From: Streptomyces albiflavescens
Lineage (GTDB): Bacteria > Actinomycetota > Actinomycetes > Streptomycetales > Streptomycetaceae
Direction: 5' to 3'
Assembly: GCF_014645835.1 (NCBI RefSeq)
Contig: NZ_BMMM01000012.1
Location: forward strand, 269,474 to 333,473
DNA length: 64,000 bases
Each line of letters begins with the position of its first letter. Position 1 is the stretch's first letter. The notes beneath the pieces were generated by a model, which saw only the letters and a list, made by a program, of their open reading frames with translations, was not told the DNA's origin and ran no database searches. A program made the position numbers and the translations under genes. Below are positions 1 through 7,596 of the stretch, one piece after another.

Positions 1-86
1 CGCTGAACCACCTAGCGCGTTACCCCGGGGGGCGACCCTCGGCCCCGAGAGAGCTCGAATGAGCTTGTACCACCATGGAGGTGAGG

Positions 87-500
87 GTGTCCCAGATCGC
101 AGGCGAGCCCGCGACGAAGGACTTCGTGGAAGTCCGGCTGCCGGCCGCGGGTGCCTACCTGTCGGTGCTGCGCACGGCCACGGCCGGGCTCGCAGCCCGT
201 TTGGACTTCACCCTCGACGAGATCGAGGACCTGCGCATCGCGGTCGACGAGGCCTGCGCGATCCTGCTGCAGCAGGCCGTCCCCGGCTCGGTGCTCAGCT
301 GTGTGTTCCGGCTCATCGACGACTCTCTGGAGGTCACGGTCTCGGCCCCGACCACGGACGGTCACGCCCCCTCCCGGGACACCTTCGCATGGACCGTCCT
401 CTCGGCCCTCGCCGGCAAGGTCGACTCGACCGTCGCCGAGGACAAGACCGTTTCGATCAGCCTCTACAAACAGCGCGGCGCGGGACCCGGGCCGGCGTGA
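87..500 (+). CDS. ushX: Anti-sigma factor, UshX/PrsH (RsbW-like)
   Basis: Small cytoplasmic protein with the GHKL kinase fold of RsbW/SpoIIAB, expected to bind and silence the sigma factor encoded directly downstream. The N-box-like helix DEIEDLRIAVDEAC lies at residues 44-57 of 137. I start it at GTG 87 because GGAGG at 77-81 lies 5 nt before it; ATG 75 would add four residues and sits inside that ribosome site. Its TGA overlaps the GTG start of sigH (GTGA, 497-500), so the two should be translationally coupled and made in matched amounts. Partner-binding is inferred from synteny with the S. coelicolor ushX-sigH pair. The C-terminal part is short, as in other actinobacterial anti-sigma factors. 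Confidence 0.85.
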   Translation: MSQIAGEPATKDFVEVRLPAAGAYLSVLRTATAGLAARLDFTLDEIEDLRIAVDEACAILLQQAVPGSVLSCVFRLIDDSLEVTVSAPTTDGHAPSRDTFAWTVLSALAGKVDSTVAEDKTVSISLYKQRGAGPGPA

Positions 501-1633
501 GGAACGGGGACGGGCCGGTGCAGGACGAAGAGCGCGGCACACGGGAGCTTCCCGCTGAGCGTGTCGACGGCCTCGACGGGCCGCGGCGCACGGCGGAAGG
601 CGTCGACGGCATCCCCGAGCAGGCCCGACCGCACCCGGAGGACGGCGCCTCCCCGGCCGTATCCGAAGCGCCGATCGACGAGCACGAACGGGAGAGACTC
701 TCCGGCCGGGACGACGGGCAACGGGATCCGGAGGGTGCCGCGCGGAGCACGTCCTCGGAGGGGCGACGGCTGGTGACGGGCGGGACTATGAGCGAGCACG
801 AGCGAGACGACGAGCTGGGAGCGCAGAGCGTGCAGGGCGCGCAGCACGGGCCGAGCGCCCAGCACATCCAGCACGACCCCCAGGACCGCAGCGGGGCACG
901 GGCGATGTTCATCGAGCTGCGCAAGCTGAAAGAGGGCAGCGCCGAGTACGCCGAGCTGCGCAACCAGCTGGTCCGCATGCATCTGCCCCTCGTCGAGCAC
1001 CTGGCCCGCCGCTTCCGCAACCGCGGGGAGCCGCTGGACGACCTCACCCAGGTCGCCACCATCGGCCTGATCAAGTCGGTCGACCGCTTCGACCCGGAGC
1101 GCGGCGTCGAGTTCTCGACATACGCGACGCCCACCGTCGTCGGCGAGATCAAGCGGCACTTCCGCGACAAGGGCTGGGCGGTGCGGGTGCCGCGCCGACT
1201 GCAGGAGCTGCGGCTCGCGCTCACCACGGCGACCGCCGAGCTCTCGCAGCTGCACGGCCGCTCCCCCACGGTCCACGAGCTGGCCGAGAAGCTGGCCATC
1301 TCGGAGGAGGAGGTGCTGGAGGGCCTGGAGTCCGCCAACGCGTACTCCACGCTGTCCCTGGACGTCCCCGACACGGACGACGAGTCCCCGGCCGTCGCGG
1401 ACACCCTGGGCGCCGAGGACGAGGCCCTGGAGGGCGTCGAGTACCGGGAATCGTTGAAACCGCTGCTCGAAGACCTCCCTCCGCGCGAGAAGCGCATCCT
1501 GCTGCTGCGCTTCTTCGGCAACATGACGCAGTCGCAGATCGCGCAGGAGGTCGGCATCTCCCAGATGCACGTGTCACGGCTGCTGGCCCGCACGCTGGCG
1601 CAGCTGCGGGAGAAGCTCCTCGTGGAGGAGTGA
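497..1633 (+). CDS. sigH: Stress-response sigma factor SigH (SigB/SigF family)
   Basis: RNA polymerase sigma factor of the SigB/SigF/SpoIIIG family, used for osmotic and developmental stress in Streptomyces. From GTG 497 it is 378 residues. An internal ATG at 788 gives a 281-residue form beginning MSEHERDD, which contains the complete conserved part. In that short form region 2 (LPLVEHLARRF onward) spans about 60-125, region 3 about 130-200, and region 4, with helix-turn-helix MTQSQIAQEVGISQMHVSRL, about 215-275. The roughly 97-residue extension is hydrophilic and acidic with no recognised domain. S. coelicolor SigH is known to be made in several N-terminal forms, and the reading frame here is consistent with that. 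The GTGA overlap with ushX couples translation. Confidence 0.9.
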   Translation: MRNGDGPVQDEERGTRELPAERVDGLDGPRRTAEGVDGIPEQARPHPEDGASPAVSEAPIDEHERERLSGRDDGQRDPEGAARSTSSEGRRLVTGGTMSEHERDDELGAQSVQGAQHGPSAQHIQHDPQDRSGARAMFIELRKLKEGSAEYAELRNQLVRMHLPLVEHLARRFRNRGEPLDDLTQVATIGLIKSVDRFDPERGVEFSTYATPTVVGEIKRHFRDKGWAVRVPRRLQELRLALTTATAELSQLHGRSPTVHELAEKLAISEEEVLEGLESANAYSTLSLDVPDTDDESPAVADTLGAEDEALEGVEYRESLKPLLEDLPPREKRILLLRFFGNMTQSQIAQEVGISQMHVSRLLARTLAQLREKLLVEE

Positions 1634-1655
1634 GATCAGCCGCTGGTGGGACCGG

Positions 1656-2108
1656 TTACCTCTGGTCCTGTGCGTCACTGCCGGGCCCTCGGATTCCGAG
1701 GGCCCGCGTCGTGGCCGGGTTCACCAGCAGCACCAGAGCCACGATCGCGACGACCGCCAGGGCGATGCCGCCGGGGATCGCGACGCTGTCGGCCTGCAGC
1801 AGGTTGTAGGCCACGGGCAGCGCCATGATCTGGGTGATGACGGCCGGGCCCCGGCTCCAGCCGCGGCGCAGCAGCAGTCCGCGCGCGGCCAGCAGGGGCA
1901 GCAGGGCGAGCACGATCAGCGTGACGCCGCCGGTGACGGCCTGCTGCCGATCGTCCGGGTCGCCCGTGAGACCGAGGACGAGCATGTAGACGCCGCCCGC
2001 TACGAGGGCGAGCCCCTCCAGCGCGGCCAGCGCCGCCGCGGCGGTCAGCCGCCCGGGGCGGGGTTCTGCGGTGGGGGCGTCGGGGGTGGGGTTCTGCTCA
2101 GGGCTCAC
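1656..2108 (-). CDS. Small integral membrane protein, unknown function
   Basis: A 150-residue protein with a hydrophilic, proline-rich N-terminus (about 20 residues) followed by four predicted transmembrane stretches (about 22-45, 58-76, 85-103 and 110-130) and a polar tail. No catalytic or binding motif is visible and I do not recognise a named family. It converges on sigH, and the gene stops 22 nt beyond the sigH stop. Similar small membrane proteins occupy this position in other Streptomyces, so the gene looks conserved rather than spurious. Confidence 0.7.
   Translation of the reverse strand: MSPEQNPTPDAPTAEPRPGRLTAAAALAALEGLALVAGGVYMLVLGLTGDPDDRQQAVTGGVTLIVLALLPLLAARGLLLRRGWSRGPAVITQIMALPVAYNLLQADSVAIPGGIALAVVAIVALVLLVNPATTRALGIRGPGSDAQDQR
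1682..1706. terminator. GC hairpin between convergent sigH and membrane gene
   Basis: Perfect 11-bp stem (CGGGCCCTCGG and its complement) with a 3-nt loop, 49 nt after the sigH stop. It lies inside the last codons of the converging membrane-protein gene. It probably ends sigH transcription; there is no clear T-run, as is usual in Streptomyces. Confidence 0.5.
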
Positions 2109-2266
2109 CCCTGAAGAGTAGCCGTCGGCCCTGGGCCGCCGACCGCACCGGGTCGCACCGGGTGTACAGACTCAGGTCACCGGGTGGGCAGACTCACGTT
2201 CCCATCTCTTACCTGATCCCTACCTCGGTCTGGGATGAGTACCACCCAGTAGGTACGCTGCATCGC

Positions 2267-3235
2267 ATGCGTGCACTTCTCGTGGTCAATCCGGCAGCAA
2301 CCACCACAAGTGCGCGCACGCGTGACGTCTTGATCCACGCGCTGGCCAGCGAGATGAAGCTGGAGGCGGTCACCACCGAGTATCGCGGGCACGCCCGGGA
2401 CCTCGGCCGGCAGGCCGCGGAGAGCAAGGACATCGACCTGGTCGTGGCCCTCGGCGGCGACGGCACGGTCAACGAGGTCGTGAACGGCCTGCTCCACCAA
2501 GGCCCCGATCCGGAGCGCCTGCCGCGCCTCGCCGTGGTCCCCGGCGGCTCCACCAATGTCTTCGCCCGCGCCCTGGGCCTGCCCAACGACGCCGTGGAGG
2601 CAACCGGCGCCCTGCTGGACGCGCTGCGTGAGGAGCGCGAGCGCACGATCGGCCTGGGTCTGGCCGCGGGCACACCCGGCACGGCGGACGAGGCCGTGCC
2701 CTCCCGCTGGTTCACGTTCTGCGCGGGACTCGGCTTCGACGCGGGCGTGATCGGCCGGGTCGAGCAGCAGCGCGAGCGCGGCAAGCGCTCCACGCATGCG
2801 CTATATCTGCGCCAAGCGGTGCGCACGTTTTTGGACGAACCCCACCGCAGACACGGAACGATCACACTGGAGCGCCCCGGCGCGGACCCGGTCACCGATC
2901 TGGTCCTGTCCATAATCTGCAATACCTCGCCGTGGACGTTTCTCGGCAATCGTCCGGTGTACGCCGCCCCTAAGGCCTCGTTCGATACCGGGCTCGACGT
3001 ACTCGGTCTCAGCCGCATGTCGACGACCGCTGTCGCCCGGTATGCCACGCAGTTGCTCACTTCGTCCCCCGAGCGCGGACCCCATGGCAAGCACGCCGCA
3101 TCCCTGCACGACTTGACAGACTTCACCTTGCATTCGAAGGTCCCGCTGCCCCTTCAGATGGACGGCGACCACCTCGGACTGCGAACCAGCGTGACGTTCA
3201 CAGGCGTACGCCGTGCACTGCGTGTGATTGTGTGA
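2267..3235 (+). CDS. Diacylglycerol kinase-like lipid kinase (DagK/YegS family)
   Basis: Member of the diacylglycerol/sphingosine kinase catalytic family, which phosphorylates a lipid hydroxyl using ATP at the inner face of the membrane. The 322-residue product starts MRALLVVNPAATT. It carries the nucleotide-binding GGDGTVNEVVNG near residues 65-76 and the PGGSTNVFARALGLP motif near 95-109. ATG 2267 is chosen because the translation begins at the conserved NPAA strand; the frame is open further upstream to 2162 but without family resemblance. A -10-like TACGCT at 2254-2259 lies 7 nt before the ATG and there is no ribosome site, suggesting a leaderless mRNA. The exact lipid substrate cannot be read from sequence. 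Confidence 0.85.
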   Translation: MRALLVVNPAATTTSARTRDVLIHALASEMKLEAVTTEYRGHARDLGRQAAESKDIDLVVALGGDGTVNEVVNGLLHQGPDPERLPRLAVVPGGSTNVFARALGLPNDAVEATGALLDALREERERTIGLGLAAGTPGTADEAVPSRWFTFCAGLGFDAGVIGRVEQQRERGKRSTHALYLRQAVRTFLDEPHRRHGTITLERPGADPVTDLVLSIICNTSPWTFLGNRPVYAAPKASFDTGLDVLGLSRMSTTAVARYATQLLTSSPERGPHGKHAASLHDLTDFTLHSKVPLPLQMDGDHLGLRTSVTFTGVRRALRVIV

Positions 3236-3262
3236 GTGGAAGGGCCCAAAGTCCTTTCACTC
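3234..3262 (+). terminator. Hairpin at the end of the lipid kinase gene
   Basis: A 10-bp stem with one G-T pair (GAGTGGAAGG against CCTTTCACTC) and a 9-nt loop, beginning on the stop codon of the lipid kinase gene. Moderate terminator candidate. Confidence 0.45.
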
Positions 3263-3496
3263 GAACGTTTAGACCAGGATCCACCCCATGGAAGTACGGC
3301 TGTGACCTAGTCGACACCGAGGAATCAAAAAAAACTTTCCTGAAGGGGTTGTATCCGCCGCTGAGGTTTGCGAGTCTCTACGTGGCGCTCGGGACGGCCC
3401 GCAACATCGGCCACCACAGAGAGCCAGAACCCCTCCTCAAATCACAGGACCACGCCAGTCCGTCTGGTAGTCGGCCCTTCACTTGTTGAGGGATTC

Positions 3497-3510
3497 GTGA
3501 AAGCGTTCAC
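3497..3510. promoter_or_regulatory. CRP-like palindrome upstream of wblE
   Basis: GTGA-N6-TCAC, the core of the CRP/FNR-family consensus, centred about 52 nt before the wblE start codon. The M. tuberculosis orthologue whiB1 is controlled by a CRP protein, so this is a plausible Crp site. The rest of the gap 3236-3554 holds an A-rich run (3327-3336) and no supportable gene. Confidence 0.4.
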
Positions 3511-3554
3511 ATTCACAAGCAACCTGCATGTAATACCAAGGAGAGGTAGCAGCC

Positions 3555-3812
3555 ATGGACTGGCGTCACAACGCCGTTTGCCGCGAGGAAGACCCCGAGC
3601 TCTTCTTCCCCATCGGCAACACCGGTCCTGCGCTGCTGCAGATCGAGGAAGCCAAGGCCGTCTGCCGCCGCTGCCCCGTCATGGAGCAGTGCCTGCAGTG
3701 GGCGCTCGAGTCCGGCCAGGACTCCGGCGTCTGGGGTGGCCTCAGCGAGGACGAGCGCCGCGCCATGAAGCGCCGCGCCGCCCGCAACCGGGCCCGTCAG
3801 GCTTCCGCCTGA
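3555..3812 (+). CDS. wblE: WhiB-like iron-sulfur transcription factor WblE
   Basis: An 85-residue WhiB-family protein, an actinobacterial DNA-binding regulator that carries a nitric-oxide- and oxygen-sensitive [4Fe-4S] cluster and usually acts together with the principal sigma factor. The four cluster cysteines are at residues 9, 37, 40 and 46 (C-x27-C-x2-C-x5-C). The family turn GVWGG follows at about 58-62, and a basic tail KRRAARNRARQ serves for DNA binding. The N-terminus MDWRHNAVCREEDPELFFP is essentially that of WblE/WhiB1. AAGGAGAGG at 3538-3546 is a good ribosome site 8 nt before the ATG. It stands alone, with a CRP-like box upstream and a strong terminator downstream. Confidence 0.95.
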   Translation: MDWRHNAVCREEDPELFFPIGNTGPALLQIEEAKAVCRRCPVMEQCLQWALESGQDSGVWGGLSEDERRAMKRRAARNRARQASA

Positions 3813-3922
3813 CACCCCACCCCGCACGAGCCTGAGCTTGGCGGCGCGTACAGCGAGTACGCATCTCCCGCCCCCGAGCCGCAGCGCGCAGTACCCCCGA
3901 TGCGCATAGCAACGTGAGCGTG

Positions 3923-3951
3923 AGCCCCGGACCACTCAGTGGTCCGGGGCT
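3923..3951. terminator. Terminator between wblE and the histidine kinase
   Basis: Near-perfect palindrome: a 12-bp stem AGCCCCGGACCA and complement, with a CTCAG loop and TT after the right arm. It lies between convergent genes and can serve both. Confidence 0.85.
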
Positions 3952-4015
3952 TATTGCTGTTTGCGGCTGCAGGGATTGCTCTCCTGCGTATCGGTCACCC
4001 GTGCGACCGGCTCGG

Positions 4016-5491
4016 TCACTTCTGGGCCCGCACCGGGATGTCCAGGATCACCTGCGTACCGCACTCCGGGGCGGCCACCATGTCGAAGGTGCCGCCCAAC
4101 TCGCCCTCCACCAGCGTCCGTACGATCTGCAGGCCGAGGTTGCCCGAGCGGTGCGGGTCGAAGCCCTCGGGCAGACCGACTCCGTCGTCCTGGACGGTGA
4201 CCAGCAGACGGGCCTCCTTGGTGGTGCCGCCGCGTACGGCCGCGACCTCGACGGTGCCCCGGTCGCCCTCGCGGAAGCCGTGCTCCAGGGCGTTCTGGAG
4301 AATTTCGGTGAGGACCATGGAGAGGGGGGTCGCGACCTCGGCGTCCAGGATGCCGAAGCGGCCGGTACGCCGGCCGGTGACCTTGCCGGGCGAGATCTCG
4401 GCGACCATGGCGAGCACCCGGTCGGCGATCTCGTCGAACTCCACGCGCTCGTCCAGGTTCTGGGAGAGCGTCTCGTGCACGATCGCGATCGAACCGACCC
4501 GGCGTACGGCTTCCTCCAGGGCCTCCCGGCCCGTGTCCGAGTCGATGCGCCGGGCCTGCAGCCGCAGAAGTGCCGCCACCGTCTGGAGGTTGTTCTTCAC
4601 CCGGTGATGAATCTCCCGGATGGTCGCGTCCTTGGTGATCAACTCGCGCTCACGGCGCCGCAGTTCGGTGACGTCACGCAGGAGCACGAGTGAGCCGACA
4701 CGCGTGCCCTTGGGCTTGAGTGGGATCGCACGCAGCTGGATCACGCCCTCGCCGCTCTCGATCTCGAACTCGCGGGGCGCCCAGCCGCTGGCGACCTTGG
4801 ACAGTGCCTCGTCCACCGGACCGCGGGACGGGGCGAGTTCGGCGGTGGTCACACCGAGGTTGTGGCCCACCAGGTCCGCGGCCAGGCCGAGGCGGTGGTA
4901 AGCCGACAGCGCGTTCGGCGAGGCGTACTGGACGATGCCGTCCGCGTCGAGCCGGATCAGTCCGTCGCCCACCCGCGGCGAGGCATCCATGTCGACCTGC
5001 TGGTCGGGGAACGGGAAGGTGCCCGCCGCGATCATCTGGGCGAGGTCGGAGGCGCTCTGGAGGTACGTCAGCTCCAGCCGGCTCGGGGTGCGCACGGTGA
5101 GGAGGTTGGTGTTCCTGGCGATGACACCGAGGACGCGCCCCTCACGCCGTACGGGAATGGACTCGACGCGGACCGGAACCTCCTCGCGCCACTCCGGGTC
5201 GCCCTCGCGTACGATCCGGCCCTCGTCGAGCGCCGCGTCCAGCATGGGGCGACGGCCGCGCGGGACGAGGTGGCCGACCATGTCGTCCTGGTACGAGGTG
5301 GGGCCGGTGTTGGGCCGCATCTGGGCGACGGAGACATAGCGGGTGCCGTCGCGCGTGGGGACCCACAGGACGAGGTCGGCGAAGGAGAGGTCGGAGAGCA
5401 GCTGCCACTCCGAGACCAGCAGATGCAGCCACTCGAGATCGGAGTCACCGAGGGCGGTGTGCTGGCGTACGAGGTCGTTCATGGAGGGCAC
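4016..5491 (-). CDS. Sensor histidine kinase, PdtaS-like (GAF-PAS-HisKA_2)
   Basis: Soluble sensor kinase closely resembling mycobacterial PdtaS, which signals to an ANTAR RNA-binding regulator rather than a DNA-binding one. Of 491 residues, 1-150 look like a GAF domain (HLLVSEWQLLSDLSFADLVLWV near the start) and about 180-290 a PAS domain. A HisKA_2 dimerisation helix with the phosphoacceptor motif REIHHRVKNNLQT lies near 295, followed by an HATPase_c domain (N-box EILQNALEHGF, G-boxes DDGVGLP and GNLGLQIV). No membrane segment is present. I use GTG 5491; ATG 5482 three codons in is equally possible. TACGCT ends 7 nt before the GTG with no ribosome site, suggesting leaderless mRNA. No response regulator is adjacent. 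Confidence 0.85.
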   Translation of the reverse strand: MPSMNDLVRQHTALGDSDLEWLHLLVSEWQLLSDLSFADLVLWVPTRDGTRYVSVAQMRPNTGPTSYQDDMVGHLVPRGRRPMLDAALDEGRIVREGDPEWREEVPVRVESIPVRREGRVLGVIARNTNLLTVRTPSRLELTYLQSASDLAQMIAAGTFPFPDQQVDMDASPRVGDGLIRLDADGIVQYASPNALSAYHRLGLAADLVGHNLGVTTAELAPSRGPVDEALSKVASGWAPREFEIESGEGVIQLRAIPLKPKGTRVGSLVLLRDVTELRRRERELITKDATIREIHHRVKNNLQTVAALLRLQARRIDSDTGREALEEAVRRVGSIAIVHETLSQNLDERVEFDEIADRVLAMVAEISPGKVTGRRTGRFGILDAEVATPLSMVLTEILQNALEHGFREGDRGTVEVAAVRGGTTKEARLLVTVQDDGVGLPEGFDPHRSGNLGLQIVRTLVEGELGGTFDMVAAPECGTQVILDIPVRAQK

Positions 5492-5768
5492 ATCTGCGAG
5501 CGTACCCGGCGGATACGACAGGCCCCGAAATCAGTCGTCGGCACCGGCTCCGGAAACACCCGCGGGCCGCGGCGCCTGGGAGGGACCCTCAACCCTCCCG
5601 GCACCGCAGCCCGGAGCAACAACGGCCGCGGGGTGTGCGGTCCCGGTCGGCCGAAGAGAGGAGCCGGAGCAGTCAGGGCAGAGAGCGCCGGTTCCTCGGT
5701 CCGCCTTCCTGTGCGGGGAAGACGGAGGCTTGTTCACTTGCCTTCAATGCTTTCAGTTGCCAAAGCAT

Positions 5769-5784
5769 TGTGGACTAGACCATG
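5769..5784. promoter_or_regulatory. DasR-box-like site in the intergenic region
   Basis: TGTGGACTAGACCATG. Its 12-bp core TGGACTAGACCA is identical to the core of the box upstream of dasR at 15102-15117 and matches the DasR consensus ACTGGTCTAGACCACT at 11 of the 12 core positions. It overlaps a possible promoter (TTGCCA 5758-5763, 17 bp, CATGGT 5781-5786). No protein gene follows, which points to a non-coding target. Confidence 0.6.
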
Positions 5785-5789
5785 GTCCT

Positions 5790-5950
5790 GCGTCCATGTG
5801 CCTTCTGTCCATGCGTCGGCGGATGTTAGTTGTTGTCTGCTTATCCAACATCCAAAGGCATCCATCACGCAGACTAACCCGCTTCGGTTCATGAACGGGC
5901 CGGATTGGCGGATGAGTCGGCCCGGATTGGTTCATGACGGCGACTGCCGC
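5790..5950 (+). ncRNA. Proposed small RNA locus (scr5239-like)
   Basis: In S. coelicolor the conserved sRNA scr5239 (about 160 nt, reported to repress the agarase dagA and metE) lies beside the orthologue of this histidine kinase, and I recall it as DasR-dependent. The stretch here is less GC-biased than its surroundings and is rich in self-complementarity: GGATGTT 5821-5827 pairs with AACATCC 5847-5853, and CGGGCCG 5896-5902 with CGGCCCG 5918-5924. It follows a DasR-box-like site. No conserved protein is encoded on either strand. Strand and ends are inferred from the promoter-like elements and could be wrong. A further inverted repeat (CAATGCTTT-N8-AAAGCATTG, 5745-5770) precedes it. Confidence 0.4.
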
Positions 5951-5976
5951 GGCTCATGACGGCGACTGCCGCGGCT
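5933..5976. repeat. 22-bp tandem duplication beside the TetR stop codon
   Basis: Two exact 22-bp copies (5933-5954 and 5955-5976) directly before the stop codon of the leftward TetR gene, whose TGA occupies 5976-5978. The unit begins CATGACGGCGACTGCC. Confidence 0.9.
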
Positions 5977-6626
5977 CATGGCCGGGGCCAGAGCGCCATG
6001 GCGAGTTCGGCGAGGGCCTCCAGCTCCTCCCTGGCGGCGCCGTCGCGGGCTTGCTGGCTCATGCCTTGGATCATCGCCCCGGTGTGCCGGGCGAGGGCCG
6101 CCGCGTTCGTGTCGGCGGGCAGCTCACCCTCGGCGATCCCCGCCTTTATACGACTCTCGAACGCGGCGATGTTGGCGTTGCGCCGCTCGCGCAGCGACTC
6201 CTCCACCTCCGGTGAGGTGCAGTTGGTGGCCGCGTGGATGACCAGGCAGCCGTGCGGACGGCCCGGGGCGGTGTACTCGACAGCGGCCTCGCGCAGCATC
6301 CGCTCGACCGCGCCACGGGCCGTGGGCTCCTCGGCCAGCGCGCGTTCGCCGAACGAGCCATACCTCGTGCCGTACTCGCGCACGACCTCGTCGAAGAGCG
6401 ACCGCTTGTCGCCGAACGCCGCGTAGAGACTCGGGGCACCGATGCCCATGACGCGCGTGAGGTCGGAGACGGAGGTCGCCTCGTACCCGTGCTCCCAGAA
6501 CGCGAGGATCGCCCTCTCCAGCGCGGTCTCACGGTCGAAGGAACGGGGGCGGCCACGCTGCTTGGTCACGGCCGTCGCGGCCTCGTGCCGGGCCGCGCCC
6601 GCCTCGGTCTGCTGCCTGCTCACCAT
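5976..6626 (-). CDS. TetR-family transcriptional regulator
   Basis: A 216-residue TetR-type repressor. After a 26-residue polar leader, the helix-turn-helix domain begins at RGRPRSFDRETALERA (about 25-40) and carries TSVSDLTRVMGIGAPSLYAAFGDKRSLFDE-type recognition helices to about 82. The rest is an all-helical ligand domain with the C-terminal pattern of the YxaF/LmrA-like group. It is transcribed away from the SDR gene at 6725, and the 98-bp gap contains two operator-like palindromes, so it probably represses both genes. The inducer is unknown. A downstream ATG could remove part of the leader. Confidence 0.85.
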   Translation of the reverse strand: MVSRQQTEAGAARHEAATAVTKQRGRPRSFDRETALERAILAFWEHGYEATSVSDLTRVMGIGAPSLYAAFGDKRSLFDEVVREYGTRYGSFGERALAEEPTARGAVERMLREAAVEYTAPGRPHGCLVIHAATNCTSPEVEESLRERRNANIAAFESRIKAGIAEGELPADTNAAALARHTGAMIQGMSQQARDGAAREELEALAELAMALWPRP

Positions 6627-6639
6627 GAGGTGGATTTTA

Positions 6640-6707
6640 TAGCGGGTGCTAGAGAAATGTCGGTGGGCTGTTGTACGGTTTTTTCTGTAGCGACCACTAG
6701 TGAAATG
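6640..6707. promoter_or_regulatory. Pair of operator-like palindromes between TetR and SDR
   Basis: Two related 20-bp elements in direct orientation, 6640-6659 and 6688-6707, 15 of 20 bases identical. They begin TAGCGGGTGCTA and TAGCGACCACTA, so each is itself an inverted repeat (TAGC-N4-GCTA; TAG-N6-CTA). They lie 48 bp apart, one near each divergent promoter, as expected for autoregulation plus control of the SDR gene. Confidence 0.6.
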
Positions 6708-6724
6708 GGGAAGGGGGCGCCGAC

Positions 6725-7477
6725 ATGGACGTGCTCACGGGCAGGACGGCACTCGTCACGGGTGGCGGCAGGGGCATCGGGCGGGGCATCGCCGAGCGGC
6801 TCGCACGGGACGGCGCGCGGGTGGCCGTGCACTACGGCAGCAATGAGGCGGCGGCGAAGGAGACGGTCACCGCGATCGAGGCGACCGGAGGATCGGCGTT
6901 CGCCATCGGGGTGGAGCTGGGGCGGCCGGGCGACGCGAAGGCCCTGTGGGAGGCCTTCGACCGACAGGCGGACGGCCTGGACATCCTGGTGAACAACGCG
7001 GGGATCGGCACGTCGCGGCCCCTCGATGAGATCGACGAGGCGGAGTACGACAGGGTCTTCGCGGTGAACGTGAAAGCGCCGCACTTCATCGTCAAGCACG
7101 GCCTGGACCGCCTGCGGGACGGCGGGCGGGTCATCAACATCTCCTCCGGGCTCGCACGGACCGCCGCCATGCCGGACAAGATGGCGTACGCGATGACCAA
7201 GGGCGCCCTGGATGTCTTCACCCGGGACCTGTCCAAGGTGCTGGGCCCTCGGGGGATCACCGTGAACTCGGTGGCCCCCGGCATCATCGACACCGACAAC
7301 ACCGCCGAGTTGCTGCACGGGACCGAGGACGGATGGGCGCAGGCCTCGGCGATATCCGCGCTGGGCCGGGTGGGGGTGCCGGCCGATGTGGCCGACGTGG
7401 TGGCGTTCCTGGCCTCGGACGACGGGCGGTGGATCACGGGGAGTTGGGTGGATACGACGGGTGGTTCGCTGACGTAG
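6725..7477 (+). CDS. Short-chain dehydrogenase/reductase
   Basis: Classical SDR oxidoreductase of 250 residues using NAD(P)H. The cofactor motif TGGGRGIGRG is at about 12-21, NNAG near 91-94, the active-site serine in INISSG near 139, and the catalytic YAMTK near 156-160. The C-terminal SWVDTTGGSLT is the usual SDR end. The arginine after the glycine motif and a following H-Y-G-S favour NADPH. It is divergent from a TetR gene with shared operators, so it is probably induced by the TetR ligand, which may be its substrate. The substrate cannot be named. It resembles 3-oxoacyl-ACP-reductase-type and xenobiotic-reducing SDRs. Confidence 0.85.
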   Translation: MDVLTGRTALVTGGGRGIGRGIAERLARDGARVAVHYGSNEAAAKETVTAIEATGGSAFAIGVELGRPGDAKALWEAFDRQADGLDILVNNAGIGTSRPLDEIDEAEYDRVFAVNVKAPHFIVKHGLDRLRDGGRVINISSGLARTAAMPDKMAYAMTKGALDVFTRDLSKVLGPRGITVNSVAPGIIDTDNTAELLHGTEDGWAQASAISALGRVGVPADVADVVAFLASDDGRWITGSWVDTTGGSLT

Positions 7478-7518
7478 GGCCCGCCGGGGCCGAGGCGTGG
7501 GACCGGGCGGGATGCCAA

Positions 7519-7590
7519 GGCGCCGGGCCCGGCGGAGTGCGGAGGGCGCCGGGTCCGGCGGGGTGCGGAGGCGCCGGGTCCGGCGGGCCC
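7519..7590. repeat. About 25-bp GC tandem repeat downstream of SDR
   Basis: Three consecutive near-identical units starting at 7519, 7545 and 7570 (26, 25 and 21 bp; core GGCGCCGGGTCCGGCGG), between the converging SDR and SIS genes. Confidence 0.75.
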
Positions 7591-7596
7591 TGGGTC

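Noticed and set aside
3316..3350. SigR-type promoter at wblE
   Set aside because: GGAAT is present, but the nearest downstream GTT is 22 bp away rather than 18.
3232..3489. Possible 85-codon gene between lipid kinase and wblE
   Set aside because: No ribosome site, atypical codon use for the organism, no recognisable similarity.
5504..5750. Small protein upstream of the histidine kinase
   Set aside because: Several short frames exist on both strands, but none has a ribosome site or conserved-looking sequence.
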